From NCBI GenBank assembly GCA_964495385.1, contig CAZBVO010000015.1, positions 1-35,138 on the forward strand: 35,138 nucleotides of DNA, given 5' to 3'. Below, one piece after another: positions 1 to 7,969 of this stretch. Each line of letters starts with the position of its first letter. The first letter of the stretch is position 1. A program made the translations under genes and the position numbers. The stretch is from CAG-1138 sp964495385 (GTDB lineage Bacteria > Bacillota > Clostridia > Christensenellales > CAG-917). The notes beneath the pieces are model-generated. The model was given only the letters and a program-made list of their open reading frames with translations. It ran no database searches and was not told the origin of the DNA.

Positions 1-11
1 GTGGTAAATAG

Positions 12-221
12 ATGGAAGAAAAATGCCGTTGGTGCTATCATGGCTGCAGTCAATGTGCTTATTGCTATAAAAATGAACTGGGTGTTAGACGTTGTGGTAA
101 ATATCCAGATTCAGAGCATTTCAAATCCTTGGCAGAATATGACCAGGGCTGTCGGCACTGGATTTGTTATAGAACAGAACACCAATAGAGGAAAGAAAGG
201 AAGAAGAGTAATGGTTATTAA
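12..221 (+). CDS. Cys-rich small zinc-ribbon-like protein (TAG-containing, possibly 5'-partial)
   Basis: Reading TAG as Gln opens a 69-codon frame that begins MEEKCRWCYHGCSQCAYC and ends at TAA just inside the RNA ligase gene. Closely spaced Cys pairs (C-x2-C, C-x2-C-x2-C) and further Cys/His suggest a metal-binding ribbon; this is inference. One in-frame TAG lies near the C-terminus. The frame is still open at base 3, so the true start may lie upstream of the window. It overlaps the ligase start by 11 nt, a spacing typical of coupled phage genes. The alternative frame here, an upstream extension of the ligase, is hydrophobic and lacks a good start. Confidence 0.6.
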
Positions 222-1389
222 TGATAAGAGAGAATTGGCTTATATTGTTAAGATTGATAATATTGCCCCAATTGAGGGCGCAGACAATATTGCACTGGCG
301 CACGTCGGTGGTTGGCCTGTAATTGTAAAGAAAGCTGAATTTGCCATTGGTGATAAGGCTGTTTACTTTGAAATCGATAGTAAAGTTCCCGCAGCCGATG
401 AACGTTTTGCTTTTTTGGAAAATAAGGGATATAAGGTAAAGACGATGAAGCTAAATAAGTTCAAGGTTTATTCCCAGGGTCTGCTTATGCCTTTGAGCGA
501 GTTTCCTGAATTGGGCGATGTGGAAATCGGCACTCCTTTGACTGAAAAACTTGGAGTAAAGTATGCTGTCGATGAAGACAATGAGCGCAAGGCTAATAAG
601 GTTGATAAGAATAAGAAGTATCAACCTATGGCCGCTCGTAATGCTAAACTGTTTAAGAAGAAGCCTTTCTGCTGGCTAATGCGACGTGAATGGGGCCGCA
701 AGATGTTGTTCTTGTTCTTCGGTAGAAAGAAGGATATTCCCAAGGGATGGCCTAATCACATTTGTAAGCGCACTGATGTTGAAAGAGTGCAGAATATGAT
801 GTGGGTATTGAACGATAAAAATCCTTACGTTGCCACAGAAAAAGTGGATGGTTCGAGTTTTACTTGTGCGGTTGAACGCAAGGGACGTAAGTATAAGTAT
901 TACGTGTGTTCTCGCAATGTAGTTTTCCCTGACCGAACTGATAAATGTTTTTATGATAAGAATATTTATTGGGAAGCTTACGATAAGTATAATTTTAAAA
1001 AGATTATTGTTGATATTTTGAATGAATACAACCTTCCTAATTTGGCTATTCAGGCAGAAGTTTTTGGTGATGGTGTTCAAAAGCGCAATTATTCTATGAC
1101 TAATGGACATCGAGAAATCAGAGTATTCCATATGGTAAGTGATGGTAAAAAGTTCTCTATGGACAAAACTGTTGAAATCTGTGAAAAATACGGTCTGCCG
1201 CACGTTGCTATTGTAGACGATAATTATATTCTGCCCGATACTATTGAAGAGCTTCAAACTTTTGTGGAGAGTGAAGGCTCTGAAATTGATGGCAAGATGC
1301 GAGAGGGTATTGTATTTTATGATAAGGCTACCGGACAGCAGTATTTCAAGTTTGTATCCCCTGATTTTTTGATGAAGTATCATAGTTAA
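211..1389 (+). CDS. ATP-dependent RNA ligase
   Basis: 392-residue nucleotidyltransferase-type RNA ligase. Motif I is EKVDGS, with the AMP-accepting lysine near residue 211. Downstream are YVCSRN (motif Ia/III region), IQAEVFGDGVQ, EGIVFYD (motif IV) and QYFKFVS (motif V). The first ~100 residues (AYIVKIDNIAPIEGADNI, then VYFEIDSKVP) match the OB-like N-terminal domain of the Deinococcus-type (DRB0094/Rnl5-like) ligases. The ATG at 211 is chosen because an AAAGGAAG site precedes it and the OB-like domain starts there. Phage RNA ligases usually reseal cleaved tRNA anticodon loops; here a large tRNA/ncRNA array follows downstream. No TAG codons. Confidence 0.9.
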   Translation: MVINDKRELAYIVKIDNIAPIEGADNIALAHVGGWPVIVKKAEFAIGDKAVYFEIDSKVPAADERFAFLENKGYKVKTMKLNKFKVYSQGLLMPLSEFPELGDVEIGTPLTEKLGVKYAVDEDNERKANKVDKNKKYQPMAARNAKLFKKKPFCWLMRREWGRKMLFLFFGRKKDIPKGWPNHICKRTDVERVQNMMWVLNDKNPYVATEKVDGSSFTCAVERKGRKYKYYVCSRNVVFPDRTDKCFYDKNIYWEAYDKYNFKKIIVDILNEYNLPNLAIQAEVFGDGVQKRNYSMTNGHREIRVFHMVSDGKKFSMDKTVEICEKYGLPHVAIVDDNYILPDTIEELQTFVESEGSEIDGKMREGIVFYDKATGQQYFKFVSPDFLMKYHS

Positions 1390-1405
1390 AAATTGGTCAA
1401 ATTTT

Positions 1406-1460
1406 TATACTTTGTTCCTAATAAAAATTATATTTTATAGAGGGCCAGGAACAAAGTATA
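1406..1460. repeat. 14-bp inverted repeat upstream of homing endonuclease
   Basis: TATACTTTGTTCCT (1406-1419) is the exact reverse complement of 1447-1460, with a 27-nt AT-rich loop. It fills the gap between the RNA ligase stop and the ribosome site of the next gene. A comparable long-loop repeat lies before the gene at 6565. It could be a transcript-end or regulatory hairpin; no U-run follows, so it is not a standard terminator. Confidence 0.6.
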
Positions 1461-1477
1461 AAAAGGAGATTATATAT

Positions 1478-2227
1478 ATGAGTAATAAAAAAATAAGAGA
1501 CTTATCTTTGGAGAAGTTTGGAAGAATACAACCCTTGTATCCTACTGATAAGCGTAAAAATGGTTCCGTGGTATGGATATGCGCTTGTGATTGTGACTAG
1601 GAAAAGAGGTTAGAAATTCCATCTTATTATTTAACTAGTGGCAAAAAACGTTCTTGTGGGTGCTTAAAGAAAGAGAGCGATAAAAGACCAAAAGGCAACG
1701 TAATTAATGAAATTGGGCATAAATATGGTCATTTGACTGTTAAAACTCGAATGGGGTCTGATAAAAATGGTTAGGCTATCTGGGGGTGCGAATGTGATTG
1801 CGGTAATCCTAATTTAATACCTGTATCAGGTGGAAACCTACGAAAAGGTCATACTATGTCTTGCGGCTGCGAAAGACGTTCTCATGGTGAATATGCTATT
1901 ATGACATTATTAGATGAAGCAAATATTCCTTATGAAATGGAAAAAGGAATGTTCAGGTATTCTAATAATCACATTGCTAAATTTGATTTTTATGTAGATA
2001 ATAAATATTTAATTGAATACGATGGTGAGACTCACTATAATTGTAGCTTACATGGCTGGCATACTGAAGAACAATTGTCGGCACAGTTAGAACGAGATGC
2101 CATAAAAAATCAATGGTGTAAAGAAAATAATATTTCACTTATTCGTATTCCTTACTTCCATTTAAAAGAATTAAGTATAGAAGATTTAAAATTGGATACT
2201 ACAACTTTTTTGGTTGAGGTAGAATAA
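1478..2227 (+). CDS. Zinc-ribbon / Vsr-like (EDxHD-type) homing endonuclease, two recoded TAG codons
   Basis: With TAG read as Gln (codons at 1598 and 1772) this is one 249-residue protein. The N-terminal half has two CxCDC...SCGC modules, the zinc-binding DNA-recognition repeats seen in phage homing endonucleases. The C-terminal half (KFDFYVDNKYLIEYDGETHY, then RDAIKNQWCKENNISLIRIPY) is a Vsr/PD-(D/E)xK-like nuclease fold with the typical final IRIPY strand. Start ATG at 1478 follows AAAAGGAG. It is probably a free-standing selfish gene. If TAG were a stop, only non-functional fragments would remain, yet the conserved motifs run across all three pieces. Confidence 0.85.
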
Positions 2228-2334
2228 TGTTAGAAGTTATCCTATCGGTATGTGCGGCCGCAATTGCCACAGGTATCACTGCTCTTCTGGTTAATATGGT
2301 CATCCTCGCCATTTGGTTCTATAAAGGAGAATAA
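2227..2334 (+). CDS. 35-residue single-span membrane peptide
   Basis: Starts inside the upstream stop (TAATG). Translation MLEVILSVCAAAIATGITAL continues as a hydrophobic helix and ends WFYKGE. It looks like a small inner-membrane protein; the function is not recognised. The Ala triplet is written GCGGCCGCA, part of a recurrent 10-bp palindrome. Similar mini-membrane ORFs occur at 2336, 5897, 7868 and 7969. Confidence 0.6.
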   Translation: MLEVILSVCAAAIATGITALLVNMVILAIWFYKGE

Positions 2335-2335
2335 T

Positions 2336-2431
2336 ATGGATACTTTTCTTACTATTTGTGCTGGTGTAGTAGTCGCCGCAGTTGCTCTTGGTTTTGTGTT
2401 TGCGATTGTTAGTCTTATCACAGAGATTTAA
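2336..2431 (+). CDS. 31-residue single-span membrane peptide
   Basis: Begins 1 nt after the preceding stop, with AAAGGAG at 2323-2329 as ribosome site. It is almost entirely one hydrophobic segment (MDTFLTICAGVVVAAVALGF...). Together with the previous gene it forms a membrane peptide pair ending at a strong terminator. Function unknown; holin-like or host-interaction roles are possible but unsupported. Confidence 0.6.
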   Translation: MDTFLTICAGVVVAAVALGFVFAIVSLITEI

Positions 2432-2456
2432 AGGGGAGACTTCTCCCCTTTTTTGT
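2431..2456 (+). terminator. Rho-independent terminator
   Basis: AAGGGGAG-acttc-CTCCCCTT followed by a T6 run. It ends the first transcription unit directly before the next promoter. Confidence 0.9.
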
Positions 2457-2481
2457 TTTTATAAAAAAATTATGATATAAT
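2453..2481 (+). promoter_or_regulatory. Early-type sigma-70 promoter (extended -10)
   Basis: TTGTTT, 17 nt, TATAAT, with TG one base before the -10 (TATGA-TATAAT). It matches the box repeated across the window and drives the HNH gene at 2513. Confidence 0.85.
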
Positions 2482-2512
2482 ATATATAGAAAAGTTAAGG
2501 AGTTGGTAATTT

Positions 2513-3130
2513 ATGAGAATTATTTTTCCTAACATTAAAATTGAGCGTTGGAAATACAATAAGACCTATGAAGTTTATGTAAGTAATATGGGTCATTTTC
2601 GCAATAAGAGTGGCGCTAATATTGCTCCTTATACGACTACTGGTGGCTACCTTTCTGTGCTTTGTCTCGGTTCTGTTCCTCATTTCGTGCTCGCGCATCG
2701 TCTTGTAATGTTGACTTGGCGGCCCACTCCAGAAGCAGAAGAACTCACTGTAGACCATCTTGACCATAATAAACATAACAATTCTCTTGATAACCTCGAG
2801 TGGGTATCTAAAGAAGAAAACCAGAAGAGAGCTAAAGATGATTTTCTTAACGGGAAAAAAGTTTATGATTTGATGCTTGCGGACGCACGTAAGAAAGTTG
2901 ATAACACTGTTGGCAAGAGAGTAGTAATGTTTAGCGCAAAGGAAGATGGGCGTCGTCCTTGCTATATTGAGCCTGACCTTATTGGACTGCGTGAGGCTAT
3001 TGATACTTTTTCCGACCCCAGTAATAAGGCTGCTGTAGATGCTATTACTACTGAAGTAAAGAAACTGTTTAATGGTGTTAATACGTCTTGCCGCAAGAAG
3101 GTTTATGGTGTTCAGTTGTTTTTGGTGTAG
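2513..3130 (+). CDS. HNH homing endonuclease (NUMOD4-HNH type)
   Basis: 205 residues. The N-terminus (ERWKYNKTYEVYVSNMGHFRN) is NUMOD4-like. The HNH core is HRLVMLTW...TVDHLDHNKHNNSLDNLEWVS, with the DH-x2-H-x-NN-x2-NLEW signature of the HNH_3 family. The C-terminal ~80 residues are not recognised. It is the first gene after an early promoter and has no TAG. Likely a free-standing mobile endonuclease, or one recruited for genome competition. Confidence 0.9.
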   Translation: MRIIFPNIKIERWKYNKTYEVYVSNMGHFRNKSGANIAPYTTTGGYLSVLCLGSVPHFVLAHRLVMLTWRPTPEAEELTVDHLDHNKHNNSLDNLEWVSKEENQKRAKDDFLNGKKVYDLMLADARKKVDNTVGKRVVMFSAKEDGRRPCYIEPDLIGLREAIDTFSDPSNKAAVDAITTEVKKLFNGVNTSCRKKVYGVQLFLV

Positions 3131-3140
3131 GAGGAAATCT

Positions 3141-3965
3141 ATGACTGCGATTGCTAACAATGAAGTATATCTTCAGAAGATGTCTATTGGCCTTTATGAT
3201 AAATCTTGGTGGTGTGATAAAATTGCGCCCGATGTAGATACTATCGTAGATTTTGGTTGTGCTACTGGCGATTTATTCCGTTTTGTAGAAAGAATGTTTC
3301 CTGGACGCTTTAAGTTTATTGGTATTGAAACCAATGAAGAGTTTCTTGCGGGGGCCTATCCTAATGCTATTTATTATAAGGATATTTATGAAGTAGAGTG
3401 CGACTGGTCGCATACAGTTCTTGTAATGAACAGCGTCATTCACGAAATCTATTCCTACTGCGGTAACAATGCCTTTAAAGAAATCCTTGCTTATGTTTTT
3501 GATAAAGATGTGCGGCACATAGCTATTAGAGATATGAACTTGTCCTATCTTGAAGAAAGTTATGATTTTATTAATTGGGCAGATGACGTATGGCGAATTG
3601 CTAATGAGAAATACGAAAAGCAGTGGAAAGAACATCTTGCTTCTTACAACGTAGATGAACCTAAAAATGTTATTGAATGGGCTATTGAGTTTGTATTGAA
3701 ATATCGATATACTGAGAATTGGGAGCGTGAAGTGAATGAACGATATCTTCACCAAGAGATGATTGGAGATATTGGATATGCTATGAGTAAATATAACTTT
3801 CGTCGAGAAAATGATGACGGTAGTTTTTATTACTTTGATTATGAACTGCCTTTTTATATTCCACAGCAGGTTGACCGCATCGCCGCAGATTTTGGTTCTT
3901 TTCCCGATGGATTAAATACACACGTAAAACTTTTGATTTCGAGGAATAATTTAAATGAAAAATAA
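3141..3965 (+). CDS. Class I SAM-dependent methyltransferase
   Basis: 274 residues, start ATG 3141 after GTAGGAGG. Motif I is IVDFGCATGDLFRF (about residue 35-48), followed by FIGIETNEEF (motif II, acidic residue for the ribose) and MNSVIHEIY (motif IV-like). There is no DNA-type NPPY motif, so a small-molecule, RNA or protein substrate is more likely. The gene is cotranscribed with the HNH gene upstream and overlaps the next gene by 11 nt. Substrate unknown. Confidence 0.8.
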   Translation: MTAIANNEVYLQKMSIGLYDKSWWCDKIAPDVDTIVDFGCATGDLFRFVERMFPGRFKFIGIETNEEFLAGAYPNAIYYKDIYEVECDWSHTVLVMNSVIHEIYSYCGNNAFKEILAYVFDKDVRHIAIRDMNLSYLEESYDFINWADDVWRIANEKYEKQWKEHLASYNVDEPKNVIEWAIEFVLKYRYTENWEREVNERYLHQEMIGDIGYAMSKYNFRRENDDGSFYYFDYELPFYIPQQVDRIAADFGSFPDGLNTHVKLLISRNNLNEK

Positions 3966-4356
3966 GATAACTAACCTTTCCTGGGGGCTATATAACGTTA
4001 GTTTCCGAAATCCTTTTGTTTGGTTAAAATATGCCATTAAAGATACGCTTATTCTTTTTAAGCGCGTTGGGTTCTTACTCCAACACGGATATGGAGAAGC
4101 TGCGAGATGGGAGACAGACTATTACCTCATAGATATGTTTGAAGATATTTTTAAATGGAAACGTTATGAGAGAATGGGCAACATTCCCTTCGAAGGTGGA
4201 GATGAAGAAATTTGGGGTCAGATGAATGATGACTTCTATGATGGCCTTCTTTTTCTCTTGGAAGATATGCGCTCGGAGGATTGTGATGTGGCTAATGCCG
4301 CTAAAGATGAGTTCTTTGGTATTATCAAAGAATATTACTTTCACCTGTGGGATTAA
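3955..4356 (+). CDS. Conserved phage protein of unknown function
   Basis: 133 residues, acidic C-terminal half (EGGDEEIWGQMNDDFYDGLL). It has an aromatic basic N-terminus (LSWGLYNVSFRNPFVWLKYAI) but no clear membrane span. Overlaps the methyltransferase end. No motif is recognised. Confidence 0.7.
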   Translation: MKNKITNLSWGLYNVSFRNPFVWLKYAIKDTLILFKRVGFLLQHGYGEAARWETDYYLIDMFEDIFKWKRYERMGNIPFEGGDEEIWGQMNDDFYDGLLFLLEDMRSEDCDVANAAKDEFFGIIKEYYFHLWD

Positions 4357-4371
4357 GGAAGTGTTTGATAA

Positions 4372-4737
4372 GTGATTGCTTTTTTAATTGCGGCTGTCGC
4401 TATCATTATTTCAATCGTTATTGTTGTGTGGACAGAAGATAAGCGCCGCACCAAACAATATAACAGAGAACTTAAACGAGAAAACGCAATTGTTATTACG
4501 TTTGATAGATTTCTTGAATTGTATAATAAGCATCCTGAGCGTTGGGCATTGTATACTCGCACTGTAGGCTATAAGCATCAGGGATATTATCAGTCTACTA
4601 TTCATTTTTCTACTCGAAAAGAAGAGAAGAAATATGTAAAGTGGAATGAGTTGAAAGAAGAAAGAGAACTTGCGGCTTCTCGTGAAGAAACACAGGCCCA
4701 TTTTGAAGCTAAATGGAAGGAGGATGATAAAAAGTGA
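4372..4737 (+). CDS. Small membrane-anchored protein
   Basis: 121 residues with GTG start. One N-terminal transmembrane helix (IAFLIAAVAIIISIVIVVW) is followed by a charged Lys/Glu-rich cytoplasmic tail predicted to be helical. The ribosome site AAGGA lies about 13 nt upstream, somewhat far. The stop overlaps the next start (GTGA). Function unknown. Confidence 0.7.
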   Translation: MIAFLIAAVAIIISIVIVVWTEDKRRTKQYNRELKRENAIVITFDRFLELYNKHPERWALYTRTVGYKHQGYYQSTIHFSTRKEEKKYVKWNELKEERELAASREETQAHFEAKWKEDDKK

Positions 4738-5897
4738 AAGAGCGTAAAGGATATATCACGAAAGAGCAACTTTTAAGTGCTTTAATGCATTTTCAAGAAA
4801 CTACAGATAAAAAGATTGAATATAACGCTTGGCGCAAGTTTCAGAAGTTTGTTATAGGGCTTGAAGATAATGATTTTGCTTATTATTATGAAGCAATAGG
4901 TGATGTGCTTTTTACGGTTTATAATCAAAAGAACGAGAGCGAAAGTATCGCGGGTGATAAGTATTTGATTGACACTCTTACATCTTATGGAAAAAGTTTG
5001 GAAGATATTACTGCCTATGCCGCAGATGGAACAAAGTTGGCTTGTTTTACGAAGCCTACTTATACCATTAAAAGTGTAGACTTCAGCGAAGGGTTTACAG
5101 CGGTAGACTATGACACCACTGCGACACAATCTTCTACTACTGCTACTGGTTCATTGTCAACCTATTACTCTACTGCAGCAAGAATTGGCAACGCCATTGA
5201 TAGTAAGGTTTATAGTCTAACCAAGAGAGTCGACGATTTAGAAATGAAAGTAAAAGATACTTATGTAAATGACAAAAAGGAGAATAAAACTGTGGAACTG
5301 TTTAAGAATATGGAGATTGGCAAGGTAAATAATCCTGCTGTGCGCCTGTCCCCCTATGGCATTGCTGTGAAGAATGCTTCTGGAACCTGGGTTTCTTATG
5401 ACGCAAATAGTGGTGATATTATTGATGTTGATGTATTTAATTTTGATACTGGTAGTTTTCTGTATCAAATGCCTACTGCCGTAAAGAATATTGCGGTTGG
5501 TGATACTATTATCCATAATAGAAAGCCTTGTTTTGTTGTAGGATTTTCTGATATTACTGGCGACCCCATTGTTGTGGATGTAATGGCAGGAGAGCGCAAG
5601 GAAGTTATGCCTACAAAGAATATGTTTGGCTTTGATTTCGTTATTCGTATTGTCAATATGGCTGGCGATATGTTTAAGATTAAACCCAGTGAAGATAATC
5701 CCTTTGGAAATATTCTACCTTTCCTTCTGATGAGCGAAAATGGCAAGATGGACGATATGCTGCCTATGCTGTTGATGATGTGCGGTGATGGCCTTGACAC
5801 CACCAATCCTATGCTTATGTATATGTTGACGAAGAAAGATGGCACAGCCAATGATATTCTTCCCTTTCTGATGATGATGAACGGAGCGAATAAGTGA
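4734..5897 (+). CDS. Conserved large-phage protein with Met-rich C-terminal repeats
   Basis: 387 residues with GTG start. The N-terminal ~160 residues are helical and then Thr/Ser-rich; a central beta-rich domain runs from about 185 to 300. The C-terminus carries about three Leu/Met-rich blocks of the type NILPFLLMSENGKMDDMLPM and NDILPFLMMMNG. This architecture occurs in hypothetical proteins of Firmicutes large phages. No catalytic motif is visible; the Met-rich blocks look like short amphipathic oligomerisation helices (inference). No TAG. Confidence 0.7.
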   Translation: MKERKGYITKEQLLSALMHFQETTDKKIEYNAWRKFQKFVIGLEDNDFAYYYEAIGDVLFTVYNQKNESESIAGDKYLIDTLTSYGKSLEDITAYAADGTKLACFTKPTYTIKSVDFSEGFTAVDYDTTATQSSTTATGSLSTYYSTAARIGNAIDSKVYSLTKRVDDLEMKVKDTYVNDKKENKTVELFKNMEIGKVNNPAVRLSPYGIAVKNASGTWVSYDANSGDIIDVDVFNFDTGSFLYQMPTAVKNIAVGDTIIHNRKPCFVVGFSDITGDPIVVDVMAGERKEVMPTKNMFGFDFVIRIVNMAGDMFKIKPSEDNPFGNILPFLLMSENGKMDDMLPMLLMMCGDGLDTTNPMLMYMLTKKDGTANDILPFLMMMNGANK

Positions 5898-6067
5898 TGA
5901 AGTTCTTCGATATTTTGGCTTATGCCATTCTAACTGCGCTTTCTGCCTTTATCACTTGGGGTGGTATTACTTCTGGGAGTATGCTTGCGGCTGTTCTGGG
6001 CGCAGCCGCAACTACTCTCTGGTTGGTAAATCTTGTTATGCGCCTAACCTTACCAAAGCGAAAGTGA
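5897..6067 (+). CDS. Small two-span membrane protein
   Basis: 56 residues, start overlapping the upstream TGA (TGATG). Two hydrophobic segments, about residues 4-20 and 28-47, are separated by WGGITSG, and the tail is basic (LPKRK). The layout resembles a small holin or membrane protein, but nothing here proves lysis function. Last gene before a terminator. Confidence 0.6.
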   Translation: MKFFDILAYAILTALSAFITWGGITSGSMLAAVLGAAATTLWLVNLVMRLTLPKRK

Positions 6068-6095
6068 GAAAAGGCATTAGCCTTTTCTCTTTTTG
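6066..6095 (+). terminator. Rho-independent terminator
   Basis: AGAAAAGGC-atta-GCCTTTTCT followed by CTTTTTG; it closes the 2513-6067 operon. Confidence 0.9.
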
Positions 6096-6121
6096 CGTTT
6101 ATAAAAAAATTATGATATAAT
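6093..6121 (+). promoter_or_regulatory. Early-type sigma-70 promoter
   Basis: TTGCGT, 17 nt, TATAAT with extended TG; it overlaps the terminator tail. Confidence 0.85.
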
Positions 6122-6127
6122 ATATAA

Positions 6128-6155
6128 GGGCAAAAGAGTAAATATAACTCTGCCC
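6128..6155 (+). promoter_or_regulatory. 5'-terminal stem-loop of mRNA leader
   Basis: GGGCAaaAGAGT pairs with ACTCTGCCC at the expected transcript start. Comparable leader hairpins follow several other promoters here. They probably stabilise the 5' end. Confidence 0.6.
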
Positions 6156-6196
6156 GGTTTTTATAGTAAGTATAAAGAAAGGGTGGAGTATATTTT

Positions 6197-6391
6197 ATGG
6201 AAAAGAAAAAGCATTATGTTGTATTTAAGCAGACAATGGTTAACGCTCTATTGGACAGAGGTTTTAAACTTTGTGAAGTAAGTGTTGACCGCAAAGATAA
6301 AACAAAAGTTTTATATCTATTTGATAATACTGAAGAATTACAAAAAGCCCTTGTAGAGATTTCGCAAGATTTTAAAAAATATAAGAAATAA
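6197..6391 (+). CDS. Small conserved phage protein
   Basis: 64 residues, basic, alternating beta/alpha pattern (HYVVFKQTMVNALLDRGFKL, then KVLYLFDNTEELQKAL). It resembles short phage proteins of the DUF5659 kind, where a hydrophobic strand precedes an F-x-N-T-x-E-L-x-K motif. Follows GGGTGGAG and a 70-nt structured leader. Function unknown. Confidence 0.75.
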   Translation: MEKKKHYVVFKQTMVNALLDRGFKLCEVSVDRKDKTKVLYLFDNTEELQKALVEISQDFKKYKK

Positions 6392-6397
6392 AAATTA

Positions 6398-6452
6398 CTC
6401 ATTTTGTTTCGCAATATTATAAGAAAAAATATATCTCGTGAAACAAAATGAG
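6398..6452. repeat. 13-bp inverted repeat with long loop
   Basis: CTCATTTTGTTTC (6398-6410) pairs exactly with 6440-6452 across a 29-nt AT-rich loop. The core TTTTGTTTC resembles CTTTGTTCC of the repeat at 1406. Both lie just upstream of a TAG-containing gene. Confidence 0.55.
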
Positions 6453-6504
6453 AAAAATTAACCTTATTTTGGGACTAATGTCTGGAATTAAAATGAGGAT
6501 TTTT

Positions 6505-6524
6505 TAAAGAACAATTGTTCTTTA
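6505..6524. promoter_or_regulatory. 20-bp perfect palindrome, possible operator
   Basis: TAAAGAACAATTGTTCTTTA is fully self-complementary and lies 40 nt before the start at 6565. It could bind a dimeric repressor or form a small hairpin. Confidence 0.4.
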
Positions 6525-6564
6525 TTACTTTCAAAAGATTTCGATGAATAAAGGAGAATTGAAT

Positions 6565-7290
6565 ATGAAACAACTTGAATTGCGTTATTATAAACGTGAA
6601 GAAATTAGTTAGATTTTTGTCATTGAACCTAATGACCATAACTTTAAACGAAAGATAGAAACTAAATTAATTGCCTGGGGATATAGTTATACCTATTCTA
6701 AAAAGTCTTTTACGATTACTGCGGTTCCTGAAAGTGCGGCCGCACGTCTTCAAGAGATAATGTGTAGAGAATATAACATAGATTTATCCCGGCAAGATAA
6801 TATTAAGCCGTTTGCTAATTTTATATATTTATTAGCAAATGATATTGACGGCTTTGCCTCTATGCCTTGGCGAGCACGAAGCCAATATTTAAAACAATGG
6901 AATAATATCGAGATAAGTGATAGAACTTTACAGTCTTGGTGTAAATTATTCGTTGATAAAAATGAAATTGGTAAGATTAAAACTGAAAAAACTTATTGGA
7001 TGACTACTTGTATATCTGGTGAAAAAATCCAAGAGGAATTAATATAGGGGAAAGACAGCCCAGAATGGAAAGCGTATTGGAAAACTTTCTTTGAGTTAAA
7101 AAAGACTACAGAAACTAAACAATTAGGACTTGCGGTTTATCAAAAAATGGGATACTGTGTGTATAGTTGTCCTGCTTTTTTATTCTGTGCTTGGAGTTGT
7201 AAAGAAATAATAGAACTATCTACTGAAATAGTAGAAAATGGTTTTGAAGAAATAGAAGAACGAATTACTATTGAACGAGTGGCCATATAA
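6565..7290 (+). CDS. Unrecognised phage protein with two recoded TAG codons
   Basis: 241 residues when TAG at 6610 and 7045 is read as Gln. Start ATG follows AAAGGAG. The central part (NYI-type DNA-binding feel: PWRARSQYLKQWNNIEISDR, then LQSWCKLFV) could contain a helix-turn-helix. The C-terminal part is Cys/aromatic-rich (YQKMGYCVYSCPAFLFCAWS). It has its own upstream region with inverted repeat and palindrome, and a terminator right after its stop. I do not recognise the family. Confidence 0.7.
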
Positions 7291-7320
7291 GGGAATAACA
7301 AAAAGTTATTCCCTTTTTTT
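7288..7320 (+). terminator. Rho-independent terminator
   Basis: AAGGGAATAAC-aaaaa-GTTATTCCCTT plus T-run, overlapping the stop codon of the preceding gene. Confidence 0.9.
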
Positions 7321-7342
7321 GTTTTTTGATGAAATGTTCAAG

Positions 7343-7371
7343 TTGAAAAATATAAAAAATTATGATATAAT
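7343..7371 (+). promoter_or_regulatory. Early-type sigma-70 promoter
   Basis: TTGAAA, 17 nt, TATAAT with extended TG; drives the 7400-9258 operon. Confidence 0.9.
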
Positions 7372-7399
7372 ATAGTTAGAAAAATAAAGGATTGATAAA

Positions 7400-7444
7400 A
7401 TGCCATTAGGTATTCTTATAATTACTAAGGAGATATTGCTATGA
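7400..7444 (+). CDS. 14-codon leader ORF (tentative)
   Basis: ATG...TGA encodes MPLGILIITKEILL. Its TGA overlaps the ATG of the next gene (CTATGA), and AAAGGA precedes it. It may serve translational coupling or be chance. Confidence 0.3.
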   Translation: MPLGILIITKEILL

Positions 7445-7647
7445 AAGTTTATATCGTTGTTGCTACATACGGCGAGTTTGAGGATGCTATGGATGAAGTT
7501 GTAAAAGCTTTTACAAATAAAGAAAAAGCTGAAACCTGCTTGAAGGAAAATGAAGAAAAGCGCCTGAAAGATATGGAACGAGACGACCTTTATTATTGGC
7601 AAATCCCTGAATATTTGCGTATTGAAGAAATTGAGGTAGAGGAATGA
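7441..7647 (+). CDS. Small phage protein (DUF7336-like)
   Basis: 68 residues: MKVYIVVATYGEFEDAMDEV, then AFTNKEKAETCLKENEEKRL. This is the strand-helix layout of the short phage proteins that begin with MKVYLV and contain FxxKEKAE. Likely an early accessory protein; role unknown. Starts with AAGGAG and overlaps the next gene by 4 nt. Confidence 0.75.
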   Translation: MKVYIVVATYGEFEDAMDEVVKAFTNKEKAETCLKENEEKRLKDMERDDLYYWQIPEYLRIEEIEVEE

Positions 7648-7871
7648 GTTGGTCTTGGTATCGCTTTGAAGAAGGCAACCCTAAAGGCATTCCTCGTATT
7701 CAAGAATATATAGTTGGCTTCTACGAAGCCGGTAAGTGCTATGATGAAGCAAGATATAAACCAGAAGAAGTGGCATTAGTAATGCCCTACTTAATGGCTG
7801 ATGATTGTAAAGTATTCGCTGTTTTTGGTAAAGATGAAATCTATGAATTGATATTGAGGTGTCCGCAATGA
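7644..7871 (+). CDS. Hypothetical phage protein
   Basis: 75 residues, no recognised motif (MSWSWYRFEEGNPKGIPRIQ...). Overlaps both neighbours by 4 nt (ATGA type), which supports genuine translation. Confidence 0.7.
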   Translation: MSWSWYRFEEGNPKGIPRIQEYIVGFYEAGKCYDEARYKPEEVALVMPYLMADDCKVFAVFGKDEIYELILRCPQ

Positions 7872-7969
7872 TTATTACGATTATTTGTGCCGTGCTTATT
7901 TATCTAATTATTCTTTTAGCCAATATTTTTGCGTTGGCTTTTATGTTTTATAAAGGAGGCCGCAATTAA
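7868..7969 (+). CDS. 33-residue single-span membrane peptide
   Basis: One hydrophobic helix (MIITIICAVLIYLIILLANI) ending FYKGGRN. The ending resembles FYKGE of the peptide at 2227, suggesting related roles. It overlaps neighbouring stop and start codons. Confidence 0.6.
   Translation: MIITIICAVLIYLIILLANIFALAFMFYKGGRN

Noticed and set aside
1..210. Upstream extension of the RNA ligase reading frame to the window start
   Set aside because: The segment is low-complexity hydrophobic, and the ligase OB domain and a ribosome site begin at 211; the Cys-rich TAG-containing frame fits this stretch better.
676..1383. Long minus-strand ORFs opposite plus-strand genes, for example opposite the RNA ligase
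   Set aside because: No ribosome site, promoter or recognisable motif; they mirror codon bias of the real plus-strand gene.
1598..1774. TAG codons as disabling mutations (pseudogenes)
   Set aside because: Motifs continue across TAG in 16 genes, TAG falls at conserved Gln positions, and a CUA tRNA is present.
4734..5897. Recoding of TGA as well as TAG
   Set aside because: TGA ends many genes at ATGA/GTGA overlaps and before terminators, for example at 4737, 5897 and 6067.
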